A stretch of 64,000 nucleotides of DNA from Bermanella sp044597725. GTDB lineage: Bacteria; Pseudomonadota; Gammaproteobacteria; Pseudomonadales; Oceanobacteraceae. Under the pieces are notes generated by a model. It searched no databases. It was not told the origin of the DNA and saw only the letters and a program-made list of their open reading frames with translations. Numbering within the stretch: position 1 is the first letter of the stretch; each line of letters begins with the position of its first letter. Positions 7,767-15,646 of this stretch are shown here, in pieces. The stretch is taken from NCBI RefSeq assembly GCF_044597725.1, contig NZ_CP139003.1:3534001-3598000 (forward strand), in the 5' to 3' direction. Made by a program: the position numbers and the translations under genes.

Positions 7767-9536
7767 ATGGCGAATTATACCGCTCCATTAAATGATATGA
7801 ACTTTGTTCTGTTTGACGTTTTACAATCGCAAAACCTAAGCAAATGTCCAGGTTATGAAGACGCAACAGAAGAAATGACGAGAGCTGTTCTTGATGAAGC
7901 GGCTAAATTTGCAGAGAACGTCTTTCAACCAACTAATCAAACAGGTGATATTGAAGGTTGCCGGTACAACCCCGAAACCAAAGAAGTCACCACCCCCTCA
8001 GGCTTTAAAGAAGCATACAAAACATTCGCCCAAGGAGGTTGGTCAGGTTTATCGGCAAGCACCGAATACGGCGGCCAAGGTCTTCCACATTTGCTAAAAA
8101 TTGTGGTAGACGAAATGGCCTGTTCTACCAACCTTAGTTTGGGTATGTATCCAGGCTTAAGTCATGGTGCTATTGATGCACTGACACAACATGCCACTGA
8201 TGAATTAAAAGACAAGTACTTACCTAACCTTATCTCTGGTGAATGGACAGGTACCATGTGTTTAACAGAGCCACAGTGTGGTACCGATCTTGGTTTAATT
8301 CGCACCAAAGCCGAACCACAAGCTGACGGCAGCTATGATATTACCGGTACCAAAATTTGGATTACCGGTGGTGAGCACGACATGGTGGATAACATCATTC
8401 ACCTTGTATTGGCCAAACTACCTGGCGCGCCCGATTCAAGTAAAGGCATATCACTTTTCCTAGTACCTAAATTTTTAGAAGACGGTTCTCGTAATCCAGC
8501 TTTCTGTGGCGGTCTAGAACATAAAATGGGTATTAAGGGCAGTGCCACGTGTGTGATGAACTTTGAAGGTGCGAAAGGCTGGTTAATTGGTAAAAAAAAT
8601 GAAGGCCTGAAGTGCATGTTCACCATGATGAATGCCGCGCGTATTATGGTAGGTGTTCAAGGCTTAGGGCTTGCGGAAAAAGCCTATCAAATTAGTTTAG
8701 GTTTCGCTAAAGAGCGTTTACAAAGTCGTTCATTAAGTGGTCCTCAAAATCCAGATGAAAAAGCCGATCCTATTATTGTTCATCCTGATGTTCGACGTAT
8801 GCTTATGCAGCAAAAAGTGTTTTTAGAAGGCGCTCGTTGCATGGCTTACTTTACAGGTTATCACCTTGATCTTTCGGAAAAACATGAAGATGAAAGTGTA
8901 CGCGAAGAGTCGGACGATATTGTTCAATTGATGACGCCTATCATCAAAGGATACTTAACCGATGAAGGTTTCTTCAGTACCGACCAAGCGCTTCAATCCA
9001 TGGGTGGTTCTGGTTTCACGCAAGATTGGGAAGTAGAACAACTACTACGTGACGGTCGAATTTCTCGTATCTATGAAGGTACCAACGGTATTCAAGCGCT
9101 TGATTTGATTGGCCGTAAGCTCACAATTAAAGGTGGTCGTCTTCCCAAAACTTTCTTTAAAGTTATGAATGAAATGCTAGAGAAAGTAGAAAACGAAGAG
9201 CATAAAGCGAAGAGCAAGGCACTGCTAAAAACCCTGCAAAGCGCGCTAATGTGGTTAGGCCAAGAAGCTGTGAAAGACCCAGAGCAAGCAGGTGCAGCAG
9301 CAACCCCAATGCTTAAGCTGTTTTCACTTACCGCAATGGGTGTGATGTGGGCAACCATGGCAAATACCGCAAAAGCCGATATGGGTAGTGGTAAATACGA
9401 TGATGGTTTTTATAACGGTAAACTAAAAGCTGCCGATCACTTCTTCCGTACTGCTCAGTCTCAAGCAGAATTGTGTAAAGCGGATATTGAAGCGGGTAAA
9501 TCAACCTTAATGGCTATGACCGCTGACGAGTTCTAA
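7767..9536 (+). CDS. Acyl-CoA dehydrogenase, long (about 590-residue) DmdC/FadE-like type
   Basis: The 589-residue product starts at an ATG with GAGGAAAC upstream. It has the acyl-CoA dehydrogenase core: the FAD/substrate signature GTMCLTEPQCGTDLGLIRTK at about 165-185, then IWITGGEHD, and the C-terminal dehydrogenase domain with RISRIYEGTNGIQALDLIGR, where the Glu is probably the catalytic base. The extra N-terminal and C-terminal helical parts and the total length match the group that includes DmdC (3-methylthiopropanoyl-CoA dehydrogenase) and many unassigned fatty acyl-CoA dehydrogenases. It should use FAD and pass electrons to ETF in fatty acid or related acyl-CoA breakdown. The exact acyl substrate is unknown. 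The gene stands alone between repeat arrays. Confidence 0.88.
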   Translation: MANYTAPLNDMNFVLFDVLQSQNLSKCPGYEDATEEMTRAVLDEAAKFAENVFQPTNQTGDIEGCRYNPETKEVTTPSGFKEAYKTFAQGGWSGLSASTEYGGQGLPHLLKIVVDEMACSTNLSLGMYPGLSHGAIDALTQHATDELKDKYLPNLISGEWTGTMCLTEPQCGTDLGLIRTKAEPQADGSYDITGTKIWITGGEHDMVDNIIHLVLAKLPGAPDSSKGISLFLVPKFLEDGSRNPAFCGGLEHKMGIKGSATCVMNFEGAKGWLIGKKNEGLKCMFTMMNAARIMVGVQGLGLAEKAYQISLGFAKERLQSRSLSGPQNPDEKADPIIVHPDVRRMLMQQKVFLEGARCMAYFTGYHLDLSEKHEDESVREESDDIVQLMTPIIKGYLTDEGFFSTDQALQSMGGSGFTQDWEVEQLLRDGRISRIYEGTNGIQALDLIGRKLTIKGGRLPKTFFKVMNEMLEKVENEEHKAKSKALLKTLQSALMWLGQEAVKDPEQAGAAATPMLKLFSLTAMGVMWATMANTAKADMGSGKYDDGFYNGKLKAADHFFRTAQSQAELCKADIEAGKSTLMAMTADEF

Positions 9537-9547
9537 TACTCGTTTCA

Positions 9548-9576
9548 CTCCGGTAGCATCTATCATGCTGCCGGAG
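9548..9576 (+). terminator. Hairpin after the acyl-CoA dehydrogenase gene
   Basis: CTCCGGTAGCAT pairs with ATGCTGCCGGAG around a five-base loop, 11 bp past the stop codon. The T-run that follows (CTTTCTAT) is weak, so termination may be partial. Position and stem strength make a terminator the best reading. Confidence 0.6.
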
Positions 9577-9608
9577 CTTTCTATCCTGCCAGATTTCCAA
9601 AATCATAG

Positions 9609-9984
9609 TAGTGCGTTTTGAGCCCGCCACGCTTTCCGAGAATCATCCATAGTCTCACGGACGCTGTAAATACGATCCCTGTAAGCTCGCACTCGCCGTC
9701 CTGGCTCGTGAAACCGCTCGCTTTGTAATCTGCTTTTGTAAATCATTAATTGTAGGTGCCCCCCCAACAAAGCGTTTGGATAATCAAAAGCCTTAACGAT
9801 TTGCGGAAGCTGTTCGTAAAGCGAGCGGCGTTGCGTGCCATGGATGGCACGCCCGAGCCTATAGGGACATATTTACGGCGTCCGTGAGACTACGAACAAC
9901 TTTCGGAAAACGTGAGCGGAGTGGAATATTGTGAAGAGTTTAAAAACCCAATTGCGGGGGTCGCCTACGGCTCCGACCGCACTA
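9609..9984. repeat. Composite palindromic repeat copy
   Basis: It starts with a degenerate left end (TAGTGCG) and continues through a first core (CGCTTTCCGAGAATC). A second, canonical half follows: TTTGCGGAAGCTGTTCGTAA, GTGCCATGGATGGCAC, then TTGCGGGGGTCGCCTACGG and GACCGCACTA. It looks like two copies merged or one copy inserted into another. Confidence 0.7.
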
Positions 9985-10197
9985 CGAAAAGCGTATGCTT
10001 TATAAAAACCTTCGAGATTTCCGAAAATGAATTCTAAAGCGAGCAATTCGCTCGCCATGGATGGCGAGTGTGAGCCTATAGGGACATATTCACGGCGTTT
10101 GCGAGACTAGGATTGGTTTTTGGGAATCCGGCGGGTTTAAAAAACGCAGCAGTATCGAAACCCTGTTGCGGGGGTCGCTGGAGCTCCGACCGCACTA
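9985..10197. repeat. Diverged palindromic repeat copy
   Basis: The inner tip TCGCTCGCCATGGATGGCGA and the right end TTGCGGGGGTCGCTGGAGC plus CGACCGCACTA are kept; the left end is not canonical. It directly abuts the copy before it. Confidence 0.6.
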
Positions 10198-10269
10198 CTG
10201 GGAATTTTGCAAACCCTAAGAAGTTTCGAGACCCCTTTGCGGGGGTCACCTACGGCTCCGGCCGCACTA
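10198..10269. repeat. Half copy of the palindromic repeat
   Basis: It is the same companion unit as at 7572 and 23042: TTTGCAAACCCTAAGAAG followed by TTTGCGGGGGTCACC and CTCCGGCCGCACTA. It ends one base before the stop codon of the leftward sigma factor gene. Confidence 0.7.
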
Positions 10270-10270
10270 C

Positions 10271-11386
10271 TTAAATTATACCCTGCTCTTCTGAGATTTG
10301 CTTAAGCGTACGTATCGACTCATGATAAAGCTGACGCGTCCGCTCTAAGGTAACCCCAATTTGCGGGGCGATTTCTTTAAACGGATAAGTTTGCGTAATG
10401 CCTATACCGTGATACAAACGTACAATAAATTGCTGTCGTTTAGGTAGACTCGAGAGCAACGTTTCAATCATCGAACTTGTATCTTTTTCTTCCAGCTCTT
10501 GCGTTGGCGTAGATGACGCTTCTTGAGCAGTCATTTCTTGTAAGCTAAGGCCTTCTTCATACACGGGTTCATCTATCGAGTCACCAATATTTGTCACACT
10601 CAATGCTGCTCGAATATGCTGTTCATCTAGTCCCGTTGATGCAGCTAACTCAGGCACGCTTGGGTAATAACCATGGGCCTTGTAAAAATCATGCTTATGA
10701 CGTTCAAGTTTGATAATTCTATCGGTAATATTTGTTGGCAAGCGAACGATACCACGCTTTTCAGATAGTGCACCTTTTATAGCTTGCTGAATCCACCAGT
10801 ATGCATAAGTGGTAAAGCGATACCCTTTATTTAAATTGTAACGCTCTGCCGCTTTTATTAAGCCAAGGGTTCCTTCTTGAACAAGTTCTTCAACGTCCAT
10901 ACCCTTACCGTTATATTTTCGCGCCACATGCATGACCAAACGCAAGTTAGCTTGCACTAATTGATTACGGTAATCATCGTAGCGTCGCTTAAGAAGTAAC
11001 GCTCGCTGGGCTAAGCGCCCCTTCAAGTTGTGGATATGTTGCAGGTATAAATCAAATACTTGCGAGCGATCGCAATCGAGCTTAACAATAATGTGCGCAA
11101 GATTTTTTAAGGAAGTACTAGCTGGAAACTGTTCTTGCGGATACGCTTTTGAAAGCAACCACAAGTCATATTGAGTAATTAAAGAATCAAGCGTATCTTG
11201 ATCTTGTTGTTGAAATTGTACAAGGTCGATAACATGCTCTAAAACATGGTCATGGGCAAACATGATTTCACCCATTTTGACCATAGCATCATCCATATTG
11301 GTGGCTAGTCGACGTTCAGTATCAGCGTCGATTAAGTCAACGTTTGGATAGTGTACTGCAAGCTCATGAACTTCATCCGGTAGCAT
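10271..11386 (-). CDS. Second sigma-70 family (RpoD/RpoS-like group) RNA polymerase sigma factor
   Basis: I choose the ATG at 11386, which has AAAGGTG upstream; an in-frame ATG at 11416 is less well served. The 371-residue protein has an unusual N-terminal third without a recognised domain, then region 2 (NLRLVMHVARKYNGKGMDVE, TYAYWWIQQAIKGAL), region 3 and region 4 (SLPKRQQFIVRLYHG, the helix-turn-helix GVTLERTRQLYHES). The conserved region 2.3-2.4 aromatics place it with RpoD/RpoS relatives and not with ECF factors. It is distinct from the housekeeping rpoD at 39208. Its regulon is not evident from the neighbours; a stress or stationary-phase role is a guess. Confidence 0.85.
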   Translation of the reverse strand: MLPDEVHELAVHYPNVDLIDADTERRLATNMDDAMVKMGEIMFAHDHVLEHVIDLVQFQQQDQDTLDSLITQYDLWLLSKAYPQEQFPASTSLKNLAHIIVKLDCDRSQVFDLYLQHIHNLKGRLAQRALLLKRRYDDYRNQLVQANLRLVMHVARKYNGKGMDVEELVQEGTLGLIKAAERYNLNKGYRFTTYAYWWIQQAIKGALSEKRGIVRLPTNITDRIIKLERHKHDFYKAHGYYPSVPELAASTGLDEQHIRAALSVTNIGDSIDEPVYEEGLSLQEMTAQEASSTPTQELEEKDTSSMIETLLSSLPKRQQFIVRLYHGIGITQTYPFKEIAPQIGVTLERTRQLYHESIRTLKQISEEQGII

Positions 11387-11452
11387 AAACAACACCTTTA
11401 TAACCAATGATGGCATTGGTATATATTACGTCTGTTTATGCCAACTGGATTG

Positions 11453-12139
11453 CTAGGCCTTGCTATTCCCTAGAGCAATTTGTTGCTGCATTTTTTCAAT
11501 GGTTTGCGCGTAGTCTGGGGCATTAAAAATTGCGCTGCCAGCCACAAAGGTATCGGCACCTGCGGCGGCTATATCTGCAATGTTATCTACTTTAACGCCA
11601 CCATCAATTTCTAAACGAATGTCTAAGCCACTGGCATCGATCTTTTGTCGCGCTTGCTTAAGCTTCTCAAGAGTTTGAGGAATAAAACTCTGCCCACCAA
11701 AGCCGGGGTTTACCGACATCAGTAGCACCATATCGAGCTTATCCATTACGTAATCCATGTAATGCAATGGTGTTGCAGGGTTAAACACTAAGCCCGCTTT
11801 ACAGCCAGCGTCTTTAATTAGCTGCAAAGAGCGATCAATGTGGTCAGATGCTTCAGGGTGGAAAGTAATGTAGCTGGCTCCAGCCTCAATGAAGTCACCA
11901 ATAATGCGATCAACAGGGCTTACCATAAGGTGAACATCAATAGGCGCTGTCACACCATGCTTACGCAGTGCTTTGCAAACCATGGGGCCAATGGTTAAGT
12001 TAGGCACGTAATGGTTATCCATAACGTCAAAATGCACGATATCGGCGCCTGCTGCTAATACATTGTCTACTTCTTCCCCTAAACGGGCAAAATCAGCAGA
12101 TAAGATAGAAGGGGCGATTAAAGGGCTTTGCTTACTCAT
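11453..12139 (-). CDS. rpe: Ribulose-phosphate 3-epimerase
   Basis: The ATG at 12139 has GAGAG upstream; the earlier ATG at 12151 overlaps this ribosome site. The 228-residue TIM-barrel enzyme interconverts ribulose-5-phosphate and xylulose-5-phosphate in the pentose phosphate pathway. Key signatures are IAPSILSADFARLGEEV at the N-terminus, HFDVMDNHYVPNLTIGP with metal-binding His and Asp, DVHLMV, VLLMSVNPGFGGQ, and EIDGGVKVDNI, where the second catalytic Asp lies. Length and motifs are normal for the family. Confidence 0.96.
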   Translation of the reverse strand: MSKQSPLIAPSILSADFARLGEEVDNVLAAGADIVHFDVMDNHYVPNLTIGPMVCKALRKHGVTAPIDVHLMVSPVDRIIGDFIEAGASYITFHPEASDHIDRSLQLIKDAGCKAGLVFNPATPLHYMDYVMDKLDMVLLMSVNPGFGGQSFIPQTLEKLKQARQKIDASGLDIRLEIDGGVKVDNIADIAAAGADTFVAGSAIFNAPDYAQTIEKMQQQIALGNSKA

Positions 12140-12293
12140 AACAACTCTCATTTAAGCGAATGAGTGAATTTTACCCGATTTGTGTGCTATACCCTAGCCC
12201 TGCGGTTTAGACTTTGCTTTTTCCTAAGCTTTTCTTTACTCTTCTAGCCACCAACACACCACAATAATCATAACAACTGGGTGAATTAAAACT

Positions 12294-12995
12294 ATGTATG
12301 CCCTTCGTTTATCGTTTGCATTTATACTCTTAGCTTTATTGGCATTTGCTCTAACTCCACTGGTCCTTGCTCGTCCCAAACATCGTAACAACATGGCCAT
12401 GATCTCCAATATTTGTGGCCGTTTTATGCTTTGGTATTGGGGGGCGAAAGTTGAAATTGAGAACGAAGAACGTCTTAGTCCAAGTGGCCCGGTAGTATTT
12501 GTGAGCAACCACCAAGATACACACGATATTTTCTTTGCCATTAATATCATCCGCAAAGGCACTGTTACCCTGGGCAAATGGGAAATGATTTATGTTCCAT
12601 TTATCGGTTTGCTTTATTACCTATCGGGTAACATCTTAATTAAACGTAAACATAAAGAGAAAGCTCAAAAAGCCTTGGGGCAGGCTGCAATTAAAATGCG
12701 ACAGAAGCAACTGTCGGTACTAATATTCCCCGAAGGAACGCGCAATTGGGGGAAACCGCTACCCTTTAAACTTGGGGCGTTTAGACTGGCCATTGAAGCC
12801 CAGGTCCCGGTGCAGCCTATTTGCTTTTCGCTGCGCCATCTCACCATGAACTATAAGCAATGGCATTCTGGCACCATAAAGGTAAGGTGTTTAGAACCCA
12901 TCGAAACAAAAGGCCTAACAGAAGACGATGCCCTTGAGCTTGCCATAACCAGCCGCAAGTTAATTGAAGAAAACTGCATTCAAATTAGTAAATAG
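12294..12995 (+). CDS. plsC: 1-acyl-sn-glycerol-3-phosphate acyltransferase
   Basis: The 233-residue membrane enzyme begins with a hydrophobic helix. It contains the acyltransferase motifs NHQDTHDIF (HxxxxD catalytic pair) and FPEGTRNWG (substrate phosphate binding), with PVQPICFS further on. It would make phosphatidic acid from lysophosphatidic acid in phospholipid synthesis. It is divergent from rpe and not part of a clear operon. Other PlsC-fold enzymes, such as ornithine-lipid acyltransferases, are less likely given its length and motifs. Confidence 0.9.
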   Translation: MYALRLSFAFILLALLAFALTPLVLARPKHRNNMAMISNICGRFMLWYWGAKVEIENEERLSPSGPVVFVSNHQDTHDIFFAINIIRKGTVTLGKWEMIYVPFIGLLYYLSGNILIKRKHKEKAQKALGQAAIKMRQKQLSVLIFPEGTRNWGKPLPFKLGAFRLAIEAQVPVQPICFSLRHLTMNYKQWHSGTIKVRCLEPIETKGLTEDDALELAITSRKLIEENCIQISK

Positions 12996-13019
12996 ATAGG
13001 CTTAATATTGAATTGGGGG

Positions 13020-13826
13020 CTAGCGCCCCCGTTTGCGCGCTTGTTTGACAATATCATAAGCAGTTTGTATTTCTTGAGTTTTTTCTTTGGCTAGCTCCAT
13101 CATTTCTTCAGGCAGTCCTTTAGCCACCAGCTTGTCTGGATGGTGCTCGCTCATTAAGCGTCGATACGCCTTTTTTAAGTCGGCATCACTGCAGTTCGAT
13201 TTAACTCCCAACACTTCATAAGCCAGCTTAACTTCATCCTCTTGCCGTGCCGACTGCTTGTTAAACTGCCCTCTAAACTGAGCATGGCTGGCTCTTACAC
13301 GGGCATGTATGTACTCAAACTGTAACGCACTAATGCCCATGATGCGGCAGACTTTATCAAGCAAGCTTTTCTCTTGAGCACTAAGCGCTCCGTCGGCGTA
13401 TGCCACAGTAAGCTGAATTTCGAGAAACATTTGAATTAACGAGCCACGACGCTTAATCACGCGCATAAGCTTGTTTAGCTCATATTCTAAGTCGAGGTGG
13501 GGGCTTTTACCTTCGTTAAAGTAACCAATGGCTTCTTGACGCTGAGCTTCGTTTAAGCCCATTTGGTCCATAACAAAACGAGCTTGCTGAATCTCTTTTT
13601 CAGAAACTCGACCATCACTTTTTGCCATTTGTCCCATGACCAAGAAGGTCACACGAGAAAAAATACCTTGTTTGTCTTTTTGCAGGCCCTCTTTGGCACT
13701 GGTGCGCTGATGTACCTGATCAAAGACATTGCCCAGTATAAAACCAATAATTAACCCAACCCATTTACCGGTCATAAAACCAATAAAGGCGCCTATAATT
13801 TTGCCCGTCCAACCTGAAAAATTCAT
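13020..13826 (-). CDS. djlA: Membrane-anchored DnaJ-type co-chaperone DjlA
   Basis: The 268-residue protein has the DjlA layout: a Gly-rich N-terminal membrane helix (IIGAFIGFMTGKWVGLIIG), a TerB-like helical middle part (about 50-170, MGQMAKSDGRVSEKEI and AYADGALSAQEKSLLDK), and a C-terminal J domain ending the protein (YRRLMSEHHPDKL with the HPD triad). It would stimulate DnaK at the inner membrane. Its start overlaps the end of murU by 4 bp, so it belongs to the amgK-murU-djlA transcription unit. Confidence 0.93.
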   Translation of the reverse strand: MNFSGWTGKIIGAFIGFMTGKWVGLIIGFILGNVFDQVHQRTSAKEGLQKDKQGIFSRVTFLVMGQMAKSDGRVSEKEIQQARFVMDQMGLNEAQRQEAIGYFNEGKSPHLDLEYELNKLMRVIKRRGSLIQMFLEIQLTVAYADGALSAQEKSLLDKVCRIMGISALQFEYIHARVRASHAQFRGQFNKQSARQEDEVKLAYEVLGVKSNCSDADLKKAYRRLMSEHHPDKLVAKGLPEEMMELAKEKTQEIQTAYDIVKQARKRGR

Positions 13827-14524
13827 GAATCCTGTAACCGCTTATTTAATTCTGTTAATCGCTCTGGCGTTCCCACATCTAACCAATAGCCCGAAAAATA
13901 CTCTCCCCGTAGTAAACCCTGCTCCATGGCTTGTTTCAATAGTACAGCCAACTTAAATGCACCATCTGGGTGGCCGTTAAACAATTTGGGATGTATTACG
14001 CTAATACCACTGAAGGTATATACATCTTCTGCCTGCGCACCAATCAAACCGGTACGATCTAATGGGAAGTCCCCTTCTGGGTGGTGTGGCGGGTTATCAA
14101 CCAATACTAAGTGCGCTAAGCATGGGCCTTCATCTTCATCCAACGGTTCATCTAGCGAGGATACTTTTTGAGCTAATAGCCGGTAATCATAATCACACCA
14201 GATGTCGCCATTTACCACTGCAAAAGGTTTTTCGCCCAATAATGGTAAAGCCTTTGCGATACCACCACCGGTCTCCAATGGCTCGCCTTCACGGCTATAT
14301 TCAATATGACAACCCAGCTCTTGGCCATCCTTTAAGTAGTGTTCAATTTGCTCACCTAAATAGGCGTGATTAATCACTATATGGTTAAAGCCTGCTGCCA
14401 CCAATCGCTTAACCTGGTGTTCAATAAGCGGAATGCCAGCAACCAATAGCATGGGTTTAGGAGTGTTACTGGTTAAGGCTCCCATGCGAGTGCCCTTTCC
14501 GGCGGCCAAAATCATGGCTTTCAT
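13823..14524 (-). CDS. murU: N-acetylmuramate alpha-1-phosphate uridylyltransferase MurU
   Basis: The 233-residue nucleotidyltransferase starts KAMILAAGKGTRMGALT, the nucleotide-binding signature, with KPMLLVAG following and VVNGDIWCDY as the metal-binding Asp motif. In Pseudomonas and relatives MurU turns MurNAc-1-phosphate into UDP-MurNAc in the cell-wall recycling bypass of de novo MurNAc synthesis. It overlaps amgK by 4 bp (ATGA), the kinase that supplies its substrate, which strongly supports the assignment over a generic sugar-phosphate nucleotidyltransferase. Confidence 0.92.
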   Translation of the reverse strand: MKAMILAAGKGTRMGALTSNTPKPMLLVAGIPLIEHQVKRLVAAGFNHIVINHAYLGEQIEHYLKDGQELGCHIEYSREGEPLETGGGIAKALPLLGEKPFAVVNGDIWCDYDYRLLAQKVSSLDEPLDEDEGPCLAHLVLVDNPPHHPEGDFPLDRTGLIGAQAEDVYTFSGISVIHPKLFNGHPDGAFKLAVLLKQAMEQGLLRGEYFSGYWLDVGTPERLTELNKRLQDS

Positions 14525-15549
14525 GCATGATCTCCCGCCGTATTATCCTCAATCCATGGCAAAAGGTGCCGCGTCAGCCATTGATGAAACTCAGTTAACG
14601 CATCATATTCAGCACTTACCTGCACAATATAATTTAATGTACGAGGGATATCGTCTAAATAACGTTTTTTTCCATCTCGATAGGCTAAACGCGCAAAAAT
14701 ACCCACCACTTTAAGATGTCGCTGCAAGCCCATCCAATCAAACCAAAGCATAAGCTGTGAATCACTGATGGAGCCCACTAAACCCGCCTCACGGGCCATG
14801 GCAAAGTAATCTTGGGCCCATTGTTCAACCTGTTCAGCAGGCCAGTCTATATACGCATCACGTAATAAACTCACCAAATCATAGGTTAACGGCCCTAAAA
14901 CCGCGTCTTGGAAATCAATAATCCCCAACTCACCTGAGCTTAAACACATAATGTTGCGGCTATGATAATCTCGATGCACAGGCACTTGAATTTGCCCCAA
15001 TGCCGTTTCACGCAGCATGTGAAATGTATCCTCTAACATGGTGCGTTCTTGAGGTGAAAGTGAATACCCCAAGTGTTTGGGTAGATACCATTCGGTAAAT
15101 AATGCCATTTCTCTATCCAGTAACGGCGCATCATAGGCAGGCAAGGTATATTGGGTTTGCTGGATTGCAATAAGGCTGCGAAATGCACTGTGATATAACT
15201 CAGTGGCTTGGCTCTCATCTTGCTCTAAAGTAGGCTGTAATAAATCATCGGCAAAGTCCTCCAGCAGCATAAAACCCTGCTCTAGATCGTATGCAATCAC
15301 TTGCGGCACCCGCACACCCTGCGCAAACCAAGCTTGAGCAATATCGATAAAGGGTTGACTATTTTCTTTTTCAGGAGGTGCATCAACGGCAATATAGCTG
15401 CCCGTAGAGGTGGCAACGGCTTGGCGAAAATAACGCCTAAAGCTCGCATCACCCGATACCGTTTGCAGGGAACCAGAAGGCTCGCCTAGGTTCTTATCGT
15501 TTAAGCGTTGCATTACCCATGTTTGCAATGCGGTTTGTCGTGCATCCAT
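14521..15549 (-). CDS. amgK: Anomeric N-acetylmuramate/N-acetylglucosamine kinase AmgK
   Basis: The 342-residue aminoglycoside-phosphotransferase-fold kinase carries the catalytic loop VHRDYHSRNIM and the metal motif IIDFQDA. AmgK phosphorylates MurNAc (and GlcNAc) at C1 for MurU in peptidoglycan recycling. It is the first gene of the leftward amgK-murU-djlA unit and lies divergent to lptD, the arrangement known from pseudomonads. Length is typical. Confidence 0.92.
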   Translation of the reverse strand: MDARQTALQTWVMQRLNDKNLGEPSGSLQTVSGDASFRRYFRQAVATSTGSYIAVDAPPEKENSQPFIDIAQAWFAQGVRVPQVIAYDLEQGFMLLEDFADDLLQPTLEQDESQATELYHSAFRSLIAIQQTQYTLPAYDAPLLDREMALFTEWYLPKHLGYSLSPQERTMLEDTFHMLRETALGQIQVPVHRDYHSRNIMCLSSGELGIIDFQDAVLGPLTYDLVSLLRDAYIDWPAEQVEQWAQDYFAMAREAGLVGSISDSQLMLWFDWMGLQRHLKVVGIFARLAYRDGKKRYLDDIPRTLNYIVQVSAEYDALTEFHQWLTRHLLPWIEDNTAGDHA

Positions 15550-15646
15550 AGCTGGCTCTTATTTCGGATAAAACGTACAATTCTGTTTCAGAACAATTAG
15601 CCGCACCATACCACAAGTTAGCGATTTGATTAGGAATTTCAGTCAC

